Position numbers and translations under genes: made by a program. Below are positions 1-11,849 of a stretch of DNA of 64,000 nucleotides, one piece after another; the stretch's first letter is position 1, and each line of letters opens with the position of its first letter. Below the pieces are notes generated by a model that saw only the letters and a list, made by a program, of their open reading frames with translations, was not told the origin of the DNA and did no database searches. Origin of the DNA: Amaurobius ferox. Lineage: Eukaryota > Arthropoda > Arachnida > Araneae > Amaurobiidae. The stretch is from assembly GCA_951213105.1 (NCBI GenBank), contig OX578133.1, positions 139,834,813 through 139,898,812 on the forward strand. The letters run 5' to 3'.

Positions 1-1639
1 TATTATTTTGGTTTTTCAATTAAAACCAAAATGTTAAAAAATATTAGGAACTTTCTTAATCTCTCATAATTATTAGGCCTTAAAGAGTTATTGTGTGTGA
101 AAATGTATGAGTATGAAATTATACCAAATTTTGCTCAATTTGTTCTGTCCTCTGGCAGATATAGTCATTATTGAAAAAATGGTTAATTTGTATTCACAAT
201 TAAGTGAAAGTATGGTGTTGGGGAGGGGTGAAAAATATGACATATTTTAATAGATTGAAACATTGAGAATTTCTGAATATGATTTCACCAATTTATCAAT
301 ATGTGTGTCTATGGACAGAATCACTCGAATAAATTGAATGTGTCAGATTGAAATTGGAAAACAATTATTTAAATCGGTAAACAAAGAGGCCTATCTATTT
401 GAAGGAAGATCAGACCAAGGATTGTCATAAATTAACATACTGTCAAAAGACCATTGTATTTTTAATATTTCATTTAAAAGCAAATAACAATTTATAAGAT
501 ATTAATATGTGCTGCTGTCAAGATATTGTTTATATTTGATCTAAAATGAAAAAGCCACAAAAATCGAATCTACTAATTGTTATTCAATAAGTGAATTATT
601 TTCAGCCTTTTAACAAAAAATTATACTTCTGTTTATTTATAATAGTTTAGGAGATAGGACATCCTGTATCATTTTATAAACCAGGAATATTTGTTTAGAA
701 GTTACCATGAGTCTTTAATAAAATAATTCAAAATTTAATTCAAATAAAATTCAATTAATAATTCAAATAGAAAAAGGTCCTTCTTATGAAATTGAACATA
801 ATTTATATTACAGTATTTTAATAAAATAGAAATTTAATACCTAGGGTAAGTTATGTTGTTGTTGAGACCCAGACCGTCCGACCTACCAGAAAGGTAGGGT
901 AAGTTATGTGGAAGTTGTAGTTAGAATTTTTTTTTTTAATTTAATTTAGAGAATAACATTATTTTTTTTTCGGGGAAGGGGGGGGGGGGACAATAATTGG
1001 GAACACAGACTCCGGCCAGTCATATCAACCCATCCACCCCTGATTAAATATATTCAAATACATTTTGTAGATCAGAAACAAGTATTGAATAAATATGCAC
1101 ATTTAAGTAATAAATTATATAGGAAAACCTTATTAGCTAAATTTACATTATTCTGAACTCACTCCAAACAATGGTCCAAAATTTAAGTCAAACAATAGGA
1201 AGTAACTATGATTCAGATTATTCAGTTTTCTGGCAATGAAAAAAAGATTATGACTAATTTTCTGAGTCTCATAGGGGGAGGGGGGGGGGCGGTAACTTTA
1301 ACCAGATTTCACTGTATCTTTTCTCACCTACCACTTACATATCACATGAAAATAAGGAAAGAAAAATTACAGATGAACAAATACATGCAAGAATTCAATT
1401 TATTGCTCATGTGAAAGGATAAATATAAAATATTAAGTCCAAAATTGCATTTTATATCTTTTTATTTTATATTACTCGCTCTGACAAATTAAAATATGTT
1501 GGTATTGATTGAAAACCTAAAAATTAGAGTGTTACAATTCTAATTAAGTACCAATCTAAAATATTAGCAAAATAAAATAGAGGCACTCATAGTTACATAG
1601 TTCACTACAAAGAAAGAATATAAGCCAATGTCCTTAAAC
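1..1639. other. AT-rich flank without recognisable gene
   Basis: No convincing coding region is seen. The stretch holds homopolymer G tracts near 979-988 and 1275-1289, where the adjacent short open frame is mostly low complexity, and one tail-only SINE insertion (annotated separately). Confidence 0.6.
857..894 (-). mobile_element. Tail-only SINE insertion (38 bp) with 15-bp target duplication
   Basis: The segment is the reverse complement of the 3' end of the tRNA-derived SINE seen at 61121-61350 (CTTTCTGGTAGGTCGGACGG then TCTGGGTCTCAACAAC). It is flanked by exact direct repeats TAGGGTAAGTTATGT at 842-856 and 895-909. Only the extreme 3' tail is present, so it is an extremely 5'-truncated copy. 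Confidence 0.85.
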
Positions 1640-2794
1640 AGTGGTCGGCAACCGGCGGCTGCATGCGGTCCACCACTTTGTGTTTGGGAGACCATGACTT
1701 CTTCCCATTTCTACATTATTTGTGGTCCTCAAACCTCAATAATAGTAAAATTAATTTTTCTACATTTTGTACATGAAATTCTGTATTTAAGAATGTCAAG
1801 GAATCAATATTTAAAGATGTTTGCTCAAACTTGCACAAGGTGTGTAGAAAAATTGGGGAGGCAACCTATTTGAACAACTCAAATGTGTAGCAAAGTCATT
1901 TGATTATTATGCTTTGACATTGGACGAAAGTAATGACGCTGCACAGTTAATATATATTCAGGGAATTGATAATGAATTTAATATCTGTGAAAAGTTTAAA
2001 AAGTACTACAACAGCAGAATATATATTCACAGAAGTTAAAATCCCTCTTAATGTTTTGGGATTAAGATGAGATAATCCAAGACCAGTTTAATAGGACAAA
2101 TTTGTTCTGAAATTCAAAAGATGGGAAGTGATAAACCAATAATATTTCATTGTAGTATTCATCAAGAAGCACTCTGGTGCAAAATGTTTTCTAATATGAA
2201 AAATTTTATTAATACAGTTGTATAAGTAATTAACTATATTCGACATAATGCATTGAAGCACCACCAATTCCAACAATATTTTAAAGATTTGGATTCAGAG
2301 TTTGGAGACATTTCATATTTCTCAAATGTGAGATGGCTAAATAGTGAAGCTGTGGTGAGCAGATTTTTTCACTTATGAGAATAAATAGGCATTTTTATGC
2401 AAAAAAAAAGATAACACTGTACTTCAATTATCTGATGAAGAGTGTATTATATCTCTTGTATTTATGGGAGATATGACTTCCAACAAATTGAACTCAATGT
2501 CAAACTAAATGGAAAATACAAACTGTGGCATGTTTTCAATTATAAAAACATAAACACAATTATAAAAACATAGTAAAACTATGCCTACTTAATAAACACA
2601 TGAAAGAAAGGGTTTTGCAAGATTTCATTTTTGAAAAATTTCAGCAGTCCAATATATGTCGCAAAAGGACATATTTGTTAAAACTATCCAAACCCTTCAA
2701 AATGAATTTTTATGAAAAATATTGTGACCTGCAATTATTCTTGAATCTTTCTGATGTGGACATCAATAATGTTCTGCTTTTATGCCAAAAGTAA
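1640..2794 (+). pseudogene. hAT-family transposase pseudogene (ZBED5/GTF2IRD2-like)
   Basis: The sequence begins with CAGTGGTCGGCAACCGGCGG, a hAT-type terminal motif. Discontinuous plus-strand frames then give recognisable blocks: LTLDESNDAAQLIYIQGIDN (around 1910-1970), KPIIFHCSIHQEALWCKMFS (around 2131-2190), NYIRHNALKHHQFQQYF and ISYFSNVRWLNSEAVVSRFF (around 2230-2370), and LQLFLNLSDVDINNVLLLCQ at the end. These match the order of the RNase-H-like hAT domain (catalytic LDES, HCxxHQEAL, VRWLS). Many stops and frameshifts separate them, so it is dead. The right end may lie near 3460-3490, where a GTGGCCTACCAGTG motif occurs. Confidence 0.8.
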
Positions 2795-2799
2795 GTGAA

Positions 2800-4190
2800 A
2801 TTTATATTTAGCACAGCTTTTTTTAAGAAAAATTTTTGAGCTCATCTCGCTTTATACTGTAATTTTTGTTATTTTAATAATCTTGAATATATGTTTGTCA
2901 TAGGACGATATTAATATTTTAAATAAATATAAAGGTTTTCCATATTAAAACTTGCATTTTTCTTATTTGACCAATATTAATTCCTTTGTTCAACTTTTTT
3001 AATTTTCTGCATCTAGAAATCATGTTCAATTACGAGGCAAAACATTGTTATTAGTTTTTAAAAATAAATATTTAACTCAAGTTTCCATCATATTTAAAAA
3101 AAATTTCCCAGTATTATGAATTTGTCTTTTTATATTTTCTATATATTGGTAATGTAATACCTAAATCCCTGTAAAAGATTTATATTCATTTCCCCTTGTG
3201 TTGCTCATGCACAATTTTTGGTTAAAATTGTTTTATATGTATGATATATATCTAAATAAACATATGGTATTCTACAATGTAGATCATATGCAATGCATAC
3301 CAGTCTGAACTCAATTTTTACTATTTCAGCATAAATTTCATTATAAAATTTTGTTACTCTTCTCATTAATGTATATCTTAAAAAAAAAAGCTAAACTATG
3401 AATATTTCAAGATTATTTATTGTAAAGACTTTCATATCCCCCCCCCCCTCCTCATGATTGTCAAACTCTGACACATGTGGCCTACCAGTGCAAAAAAGCT
3501 ACCTTCATATTTAGCTTAATTGTTAATTAAGACAGAAATCATATTCATGGTAAAAAAAAATTACAAAATAAATTAAAAAAAGATTTAATCATAGGCATAT
3601 CAGGGATTTCAGAAAAGGGGGATAATGATTGAATGAGAAGGAGTAATTTTTAAGCTAGGATGAAGTAATTTTTTTGACAATTGCAGGGATGTCTATGACC
3701 AGTGGTAGAACATCATATCTTAGTCCAGCCCCTAAAGACTAAGCTAGGCCCTCCTATCTCACCCAACTTTTATAATATGTATGTTCACCCCAATAAGATC
3801 TGTGTGTGTGAGCTAGGCTTCTCTACCACTTACAATTTTCATAATATTTATATTTACCCAGGTAAGACCTATGACCTGTCCCCACCCTGCTGCTTACAAT
3901 TTTCCATTTTTAACAATATTCTAAATTGTGGGGCCGAATATTTGCTTGATATTAGATTTGAAGAAATAGAAAAGTGATATGATATATGTGTGTTTTATTT
4001 TATTTTAATAAAATTATAAACATTGAGCCTGGGCCCCACAAGGCAGCACAGGCACTCTGTGATAAAGACATTAAATTTGTATGTGCTCTTTTAAAATATT
4101 TTCAATGGGAAGGGGCCAATTTTATGTCCAATCCTAATTCTGCCACCTAAGCTCTATGCATGAGTGATAAAATGATTATAATGAGGTTAC
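2800..4190. other. AT-rich repeat-derived DNA, no gene seen
   Basis: This is probably the non-coding 3' part of the hAT element, followed by other relics. A block at about 3600-3690 (ATTTCAGAAAAGGGGGATAA) resembles 42208-42290, so it is dispersed. An open frame of 91 codons at 3702-3977 shows no recognisable motif. Confidence 0.5.
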
Positions 4191-4191
4191 T

Positions 4192-4192
<1 letters not shown>

Positions 4193-4239
<47 letters not shown>
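4193..4239 (+). repeat. (A)47 homopolymer
   Basis: An uninterrupted run of 47 A residues. The flanking text near 4027 (GGGCCCCACAAGGCAGCACA) and 4313 (GGGCCCCTTTAAAGCTGTGC) suggests it lies inside a decayed repeat. It could be a slippage-expanded poly(A). Confidence 0.9.
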
Positions 4240-4240
<1 letters not shown>

Positions 4241-4909
4241 GTATTATAAGAAAATAATTTTACTGAAATCATTATTTTTCTCTTTCATAAATATATATTT
4301 TATTTATTCTCTTGGGCCCCTTTAAAGCTGTGCCCCTGCATTATAGGGTTTCACAGTACGATTGTTCTACCATTGGATATTTTTTTGATCCATGCAAATG
4401 CTACAACTGTTAATATTTTAATAATAATATTATTAACAATACTTTTTTGTGGTCAGCAAATTTAAATATAATGATTAAATTTATTGGATTTTAAATAATA
4501 TTGTTTATTTACTTTTTTCTAAAACCACAAAAGTATCTTTAAAACAATATTAAGATAAAAAAATTATTACAAAATATTGATATTACTCCATGTTACAAAT
4601 AAAAAATATATACTTTCTTATGGATAGGTTTCACATTTCATGAGTAACTCAAAATTGTGCGGCAATTCAATATGCCTAAATAGATTTATTTGACTGTTGT
4701 TTTAATAATAAAAACTGTATACATTAAAAATCATTAAAAATGTGCTATATATATATATATAATTGATCTGAACTGTAATATGTATTATAACTTCCTCTTT
4801 ATTGTTGAATTTCATTTTATTTCATTGTATTCTGTAGGCATATAAATTTTTAAGATAGTGTATTATGAGTTACTTCTTCCATTCTACCATTGGATTTACT
4901 ATTTTAATA

Positions 4910-4913
<4 letters not shown>

Positions 4914-4952
<39 letters not shown>
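4914..4952. repeat. (TA)n microsatellite
   Basis: Alternating TA tract with a CA interruption. A shorter TA tract lies near 4746-4761. Confidence 0.9.
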
Positions 4953-5199
4953 TATTCATCTTTGAAGGTGCTTCATTTGGTTCAAATATTTGTTATTAAA
5001 AAATATCAATTATTTATATATTTTAACTTTCATAGGCAAAAATTGTTTCAAAATGTACATGCATTCAATATAATATAAAATAAAAATTATTGGGCTTTAA
5101 AGAAAATTCTGAAGTTTGTACATAAATTTTAAATAAATATAGAATACATAGATATACATGTTTTGGCTTATTTTATAAATTTGTACAAAATTGCATTTC

Positions 5200-5701
5200 T
5201 TAACCCATTACTGTCCATCGTCCTATTAATAGGACAGTAGAATTTTGGAGCTACAACATTTCCAAGGCAGAAGTAGGGGTGACATACCATACAGGCATCA
5301 ACTTCGATCCTCTATGCTCTCAGACAGTTTAGATTGTGTAAGTGTTATTATAACTTTATATGTGGCCAAGTTAATATCAGATATTTATGTATCCTGATTT
5401 TATTTTATATTTTGTTCTTTAGTAATATTAACTTTGACAAATAAATTTATTTATCTCTTTTAAGTTGTCTTTCAATTATGTATTTTCAAAACAACTAATT
5501 TGTGTGGGTAAAAATATTTTATTCAAAATACATCTTGAATGTTGTGTCCTATAAATAAGATTCTGGGCATGCAGTGTTCTGAATTTTCTAAAAATAATTT
5601 TTCCTCTTCCTACAAGAAAATCCCGCATAAGAGTAAAATTGAATTACTTCTTTTAGATGTGGGTTACAATTAGTCTAATGTTTTTTCAAGTACATAACCT
5701 T

Positions 5702-5759
<58 letters not shown>

Positions 5760-6250
5760 GATTTTCATTATAAAGTGGAATTTCTCTTCTAATTTGGAAA
5801 AAGTTTTGAAATATGTTTTCTGCAGAATGTGATGCAGATATTGCAGCATTACATCCTAACATGGACTAATTAACAGATGAAATTGGTATTGCTGATGAAT
5901 AAACTGATACTGCATTCATCAAAGAGATTCTAGGAAACATAGAATTTATTCATCTTCAACAAAATAATGCCGATCTGGACAACAAAGCAGCAGCTAATCT
6001 ATCTTCACAATCCATGACTTCCTTTTTCTTAGAGGAGGTGAAACGATCTTTCACATCTTTTGCTTTCGAATTGTGCCTTTGACATTTTAGGCAAATTCCT
6101 CATGTGTGTGGTTGCACTGTATTTATAACTAATGCATCTGAACCAGAGTTAGTAACTGTGTCAAATTGGATGGAAATAATCATATCTTATATAAAAGGGA
6201 CAAACAAAAACACTGCTAAATAATTAATTCTCTACCAAGCTTCTAATATT
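5200..6250 (+). pseudogene. piggyBac-type transposon fragment
   Basis: TTAA at 5200-5203 is followed by CCCATTACTGTCCATCG, a piggyBac-like end. From about 5822 the plus strand reads AECDADIAALHPNMD, stop, LTDEIGIADE, stop, resembling the acidic N-terminal region of PGBD/piggyBac transposases. Later short frames include WMEIIISYIKGTNKNTAK. Stops are frequent, so this is a relic. A CCTATAAATAAGA motif recurs at about 5549 and 6690. The right terminus was not located. Confidence 0.55.
5705..5756. repeat. (TA)n microsatellite
   Basis: About 26 uninterrupted TA units. Confidence 0.95.
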
Positions 6251-6971
6251 GTGTAAAAAAATGTGACATTACACTGTGAATAGCATGTTTTTCATTGTCT
6301 AAACTTGTGTATTTGTTTGTAATTAGTAAGAAACTTTCAAGCATTTATATTCCTAACATTATAAGGTTGATAATGTATCATTATGTAAACCAACGTGATG
6401 TCAAATTACTATATAAATTGGCTGGAATCTATGTGGGAATGATGGAAGTGATGATGATAAAGTTAAAAATGTCACACATTATACATTACTGTTTAGAAGC
6501 TATTGAAAGCATAAAAATGCTGGATTACAGGATGTGCTGGACTCGAATGTCAGATTATCAAACTTGTACCACAGTATATAGTTTAATTTATGTAATCTGC
6601 AGAATCTTTAATTTTTGTGTATTTTAATGTAAAATAATAAAATTATTCCTGGCAAAAATAATATTTTAAACTTGATCTGCCCAGCATCCTATAAATAAGA
6701 CAGTCTGTTTTGCTAAGATGGCATAACATGTGTTATTTTGGAAATAGCTATAATGATTTATTCCTGCTAAGGAGGAAATCGTGATATTAAAAAAAAAAAA
6801 AATGTGACGCAAATAAGATTAATAGTGTTTGAATGGATGAGCAAATTAAAAAAATCATAAGGACCTAATAAATAATTATTACTATCGATAAAAAAATGCA
6901 TATGCAATTAGTTGTATTTTTTAAGTTAAATTTTAAGGTTTAAACGTAGTGTGCATACTCTCAACATTTTC

Positions 6972-7008
<37 letters not shown>
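6972..7008. repeat. (TA)n microsatellite
   Basis: About 18 TA units just outside the long-TIR element at 7050. Confidence 0.9.
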
Positions 7009-7013
<5 letters not shown>

Positions 7014-7049
7014 TTTTTAAGAATATTATTAACATTTATTGAACATGTA

Positions 7050-8785
7050 CAGCTACGGGAAAAAAAATGTCCCACCTTCTGTTAATCGAGCATCATTCCA
7101 TCATAGAGAAAATGGAAAGATACAATTCGATTAGTAATAAAATCCTTTACAAATTAATGTGCATAAAATTTGCATAAGGGGCGATCTTCATATCTAAATG
7201 CGCAGAAACTTTAAAATTTTCAATAGCAACATCCAAGTTTGACGTAGTATTTCGAATATAACACTAAAAATTAACCTCAGATGTTAAGTTTCAAATTATT
7301 TGGATGAAGCGTTTCTGAATTATGAGTATGTAAAGTTTTGAGCTCCTAATGTTAAATTAGTTTCCAAGACTTCCATTCATATCTTCTGTAATAATTATCT
7401 GCCCACGCTGATTATTTGTATGACGTTACTACTAAATAACCCAAACACATATACGTGATTTTTATTTTTATGGAAATAATTGTTTGTATGAAATATTAAT
7501 TATGAAATCAATAATTGAAAAAATATGAATACAAACCTGGACATGTTTTGATAAAAATTGATTCATAAAGACTTTTTATATGTTTATGTAAAATTCCAGG
7601 TGTTTCCTCCCTCTAGTTTTTTCGAAATGTTTAAATATTCAGCATCAAGATGATTTTAGGGTTGATTAGGAAAACGAGCATTTATTTTTATCCAGTTTTA
7701 ATAAAATCTTTATATAAACAGTGTTGTATACATGCAACCTAATCAACATAATTCTGCTACTGTATTGAAGGGTGAAAACTTGTATTGTTATAAATGGGAT
7801 TTACTTACGTTACTGTAGATTAATAGTTCCAGAGCTACTGCGAGTTGAAATCGCCACAAAATATGATAATTTATAATAAAAAATATTTATATACGACAAT
7901 AACAAATTATAAAATTATGTGATACTAAACATCATAACACATAGCTTTACATCAAAAGACGAATTTGCATAATTGCCGTTTAGTATGATAGTTATTACAA
8001 CAACCTAAGAACTTCTTATTCAAAGGTAAAATGATTCTATAATTTATTCTCAATTTATTTTCGCTTATTTAACTGTATTACAAAGCAGAGTTATCACACC
8101 TAACAACATTCTTATTTAAAGTTTTACTGCGGTATATATGTTTGAAAGTCGGATTTGTTATAAATGCGTATGCTTCGACTATATATTGTGTGTACTATGT
8201 TTCAGTACAGTTTTTTACCCCTAATAATCATGCCCTATTTTAGGCTCACATAATCCTACCCATTACAGGCCCACTGCCTTAGTAACACACACACACACAA
8301 GACAACACCATACTCAGCCATGAAAATGCTCACCCTCTCATGCAGGAATCGAACCTGCAACCCTTTGGCTGTGAGGTATGCCATAATGCTGAATGTCAAG
8401 AGGATAGTTCAATAATTTAAAACAGTGCTGTGATCAATCAACGAAACATTGTCCTTCAAATTGCAGTTTTTAATATGAAGCTGATCCCCGAAAATTGCAC
8501 ATTCCGGAATATTGATTATCTTCGGATATAAAGATAGAAACATCATGAAAATTTGAATTTGGACTAATTTGGGAGTCTAGAACTTGTGGGTGACATCAAA
8601 ATTGAGTGTTGCCATTGAAAATTTCAAAGTTTGTGTATGTTTAAATATGAAGACAGCCTCTTATGCAAATTTTACGCACATTAATTTGTAGAGCATGTTA
8701 TTCCTAATCGAATGGTATCTTTCAATTTTCTCTACGATGAACGATGCTCGATTAACAGAGGGGAGTGATTTTTTTTCCGCAGCTG
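7050..8785. mobile_element. Tc1/mariner-type element with ~210-bp terminal inverted repeats, TA target site
   Basis: The left end reads TA then CAGCTACGGGAAAAAAAATG. The right end is the reverse complement, ending CCGCAGCTG then TA. Complementarity extends inward about 210 bp (7050-7260 against 8575-8785), with shared blocks such as TCGAGCATC and GCATAAAATTTGCATAAG in diverged form. The flanking TA dinucleotides fit Tc1/mariner insertion. The interior has no transposase frame, so it is non-autonomous or decayed. A tRNA-like SINE relic (8240-8400) lies inside. Confidence 0.8.
8240..8400 (-). mobile_element. tRNA-derived SINE relic
   Basis: On the minus strand the segment contains GGGTTGCAGGTTCGATTCCT, a good RNA polymerase III box B/T-loop arm, but no complete tRNA cloverleaf or box A is visible. 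I read it as a SINE head fragment. It has a (GT)n tract downstream in its own orientation. Confidence 0.5.
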
Positions 8786-8789
8786 TACA

Positions 8790-10030
8790 TATATTATAAA
8801 ATTACTGGATAGTTATTTTATTACAATATTTATGCAATGATTTTTTGACATTAAATTAATCTTTTTGGAAAATTCTACCTATTTAAAATGTTATAAATAT
8901 TTTTCTGTGCCTCGTGTGCTAAAAACTTTATACATATAATTTCCCATTCCAATTAATTATACCCTTTAAAGCCTGAAAATATTTTATGAAATGTATTTAA
9001 CAATTGAAGATTCCTATTTTGCTTGGCAAATCCATTTGAACATGTCTTTACATTGGAAGGCACTATATACACTTGCTTATTTCATAAATTATGATGTGCT
9101 TCAGATAAAAAAATTATTGAATAGCTTGGTTTCATTAAAAACATTTTAAAAATGTAAACTATACAACAGAAAATATTAAACAAAATTCCACCAGTGTAGT
9201 TAAGTTAAAATCAATCAAACAATTTACATAGTACATTCATTTCTTTTCTTTTGTTGTAAGATGTACAGAACCAGTTTAAAACAACTTTTGAAACTGAATG
9301 TTTCATCATTTTTTGAAGTCTTATAATCATATTTTCAACATTTAAATAGTAAAGAGGGTTGAGTAAGTTAAAAAAAGTTTTTCAAAGTTAAAAAACTAAA
9401 AAGGAGTCTAACAGCAATTAGATAGCATTAAATAAAATAACAACAATAAAATGGTGCTTTAAAAATGCTTTCTATAAAGGCAATATATTAACTTATTTTG
9501 GTGTACATATACATTTACTAAGAAAATAAGCATTAATACTTCAAAATGAATTTTAACCTAATTTTTAACACAATTGAAAATATTTTGCTGGATTTTTAAG
9601 ACAAGTATTTCATCCACGTAATGTTCTAAATTTGCACAAAAATCTAAATATTTGTTACTAAATTCATATTACATTGCATACAACATTTAAAAAATACTGA
9701 TATTTCAAACCCTGCAGTGTACACATTTTGTAACAAAATTACTCTGAATCTGATACAGAAATCAAATCAAACATATATTCATTACATTACATTATGTTTT
9801 ACAAAATAAAATTGTATAAGGTATGGCAGTAAATTTAGAATCTTGGACACATTCACATATTTAAATGCTTGAAAATGTTATATATAAATGCATATTACGT
9901 AATCATAATTTAATATTGAAAATTGATCAACTGATATTAATATGTAAATGCATAACAGTTTTAGATACACTTTCTGATTTGATAAGAAAATTGTTAAATT
10001 TCTTAATGCTGTCACATATGTTCCTTTCTT
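8790..10030. other. AT-rich region downstream of TEAD, no gene seen
   Basis: No recognisable coding region, RNA or transposon domain was found. Part may be the distal TEAD 3' UTR. Confidence 0.5.
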
Positions 10031-10034
10031 TTAG

Positions 10035-10324
10035 ATATATAGCTACCAAGAAGATAAACTCAGATGAAACTGGAAAATTTAGAGCTCACATAACTGGTCA
10101 AAACAAAGCAGCTAAAAACTTGAACAAGGGAGTAAAAAAATCTAATATAAAAATATGTACATGGTCATTGTCAAAATTATGATGACTTTGCATATCTAGA
10201 AACAGCTAAAAATGCAGCTGCCCTGATCAGGTTAATGAATGAAAATTGTTATTTACCACGTAAAAACATAGATGCTGCATCTAAACATGTAAAAATAAAG
10301 TCACTATATCAGTACAGAGGCTGA
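10035..10324 (+). pseudogene. Unrecognised coding-like segment antisense to TEAD 3' UTR, one frameshift
   Basis: After an acceptor-like TTCCTTTCTTTTAG, the frame reads YIATKKINSDETGKFRAHIT and GQNKAAKNLNKGVKKSNIK to about 10150. A second frame then runs without stops from 10151 to a TGA at 10322-10324, including YVHGHCQNYDDFAYLETAKN and AAALIRLMNENCYLPRKN. The amino-acid composition looks like a real globular protein and unlike the AT-rich noise around it. I cannot name the family. It may be a decayed retrocopy, a transposon fragment or an exon of a plus-strand gene. Confidence 0.4.
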
Positions 10325-10464
10325 AATAAGTTCACTTTATTTACAGCCACTTTTTTGATGCAGATGATATTTTATTTACAAAGGCTATCAGCCATTAAAA
10401 TAGGCACTCGTGGGAAATGTTAAGGATGAAGAATGGACGAAACATAACTATGTTTCTGAGTTTA

Positions 10465-10500
10465 TGTGAAAGACTGACACTTAAATGTCAGTCTTTCACA
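10465..10500. repeat. Perfect 15-bp inverted repeat over the TEAD stop codon
   Basis: Left arm 10465-10479 (TGTGAAAGACTGACA) is the exact reverse complement of right arm 10486-10500, separated by six bases. In the mRNA the 5' arm covers the last coding bases (GTGAAAGAC) and the TGA stop, and the 3' arm is the first stretch of 3' UTR. It could fold as an RNA stem-loop at the termination codon. Whether it is functional is unknown. Confidence 0.9.
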
Positions 10501-10601
10501 AGCCTGTAAATATGATGCTGTGCACCATGCTCACTCGTTGAAACTTCGAAAACATATGCAATACAAAGTAATGTCTCTTGTGTGTCACGATTTGAAACCA
10601 C
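10488..10601 (-). CDS. sd: TEAD last coding exon with stop ([13 protein letters not shown] … HHIYRLVKD*)
   Basis: The acceptor TATCTTTTCAG is followed by 114 coding bases including TGA. The residues are [20 protein letters not shown], then [17 protein letters not shown] and stop. This is the canonical TEAD C-terminus, nearly identical to vertebrate TEAD1. The 3' UTR continues below 10488; AATAAA-type signals on this strand lie near 10336-10341 and 10371-10376, but the real cleavage site is unknown. The stop codon and last codons lie in the right arm of a perfect inverted repeat (10465-10500). Confidence 0.97.
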   Translation of the reverse strand: MVSNRDTQETLLCIAYVFEVSTSEHGAQHHIYRLVKD

Positions 10602-11849
10602 CTGAAAAGATATGAGTATTTAGTTTTAAATAGAAGCCTGCAATCATAAATAAATTGCTGAATTATAAATACATTCAAGAACATTATATCTAAAGCAACC
10701 TATTTACTGCTTTTAAATTACAGATGCAGTAATATAACAATATAATTATTTATAACTTGTTTTATAGCTTTAGTTTGGCATATATGACAGTCCGAACCTT
10801 GCTAAGTGATATTAAGTTTTAATTATATTCTTTTACTCACCAAACATATACTCTTAATATACCAGCATAGCCACTCATGTAACTTATCAAATTGATATTA
10901 CATTGATATTATTTGGTATAGATGTCTACATAAGATGAAATTTGTGACTCAAGATGAACATTATTTTAGAGCCCAACCCAGATTAAATTAAAAAATTAAT
11001 TCCAGTGCAATGGGAAAACTATGCTTGGCTTAGCTAAAAGGCAAATATAAATAACACAGTTAAATTGCTGCAAATAATTTTATCTGGTAAGATTAACTGG
11101 GATTCTTCATGTTGAGCTGCGAGTCAAAGCCTCTATATTACATATTTAGTTGAAAAAATAGATGATTTTAAATCAACTTTCTTTTCGAGCAATAATTTAC
11201 ATTAAAAATAAACTGTGAAAAGAAAATAAACTGTTGTATTTAAAATAGTGTCAAATTGCATGCATATAAAAGAAAAATTTAAGGAGACACCGATTTTGCA
11301 GGGATCATAGCAGGTTTTCTAAAAATTTTAGGTAGGAATTTAAAGAATTTTTTTCAAAATTTTAGGATAATTTTACGAGCTAATTTTTATTATTTCTATT
11401 ATTAGTACTCTTTAATTACCTTTTTCTTGCATAAATGAAAATAGAATTGATACATAGAACAAACATTATTCATAGAAAAAGGTAATCTTTTGAATATTTT
11501 TCCTATTTCAAGTTTAATTTAATATCCTATAGACTTGAAAATTCAAATTTTATATAAATAATTGTTAGAAAAATATCAGATCATTTTCAAACTACTTTAT
11601 ATAAACAGAAGAAAAAAACCTAATATAAAAAAAAAATCCAAAATGCTCAAAATCACATTTTAAAAAACTGTAGAATAAAATAAGATACGGGCTTCAGAAC
11701 AAAAGTCTAGTTGGTAAGTTAATAGTTATTGCATGTAACGTACATGGATTGCATGCACCCACTCAATGGGCTTAAGGTAAATAATGCCAATCAAAACCAA
11801 TTTATATTGTGAATTTGTGAAACTGGTTTATCTGTTAGCTTTGAACTCG

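Noticed and set aside
8330..8380. Possible tRNA gene (GCAGGTTCGATTCCTGC arm on minus strand)
   Set aside because: Only the T-arm/box B is convincing; acceptor stem, D-arm and anticodon arm are not found. Treated as SINE relic.
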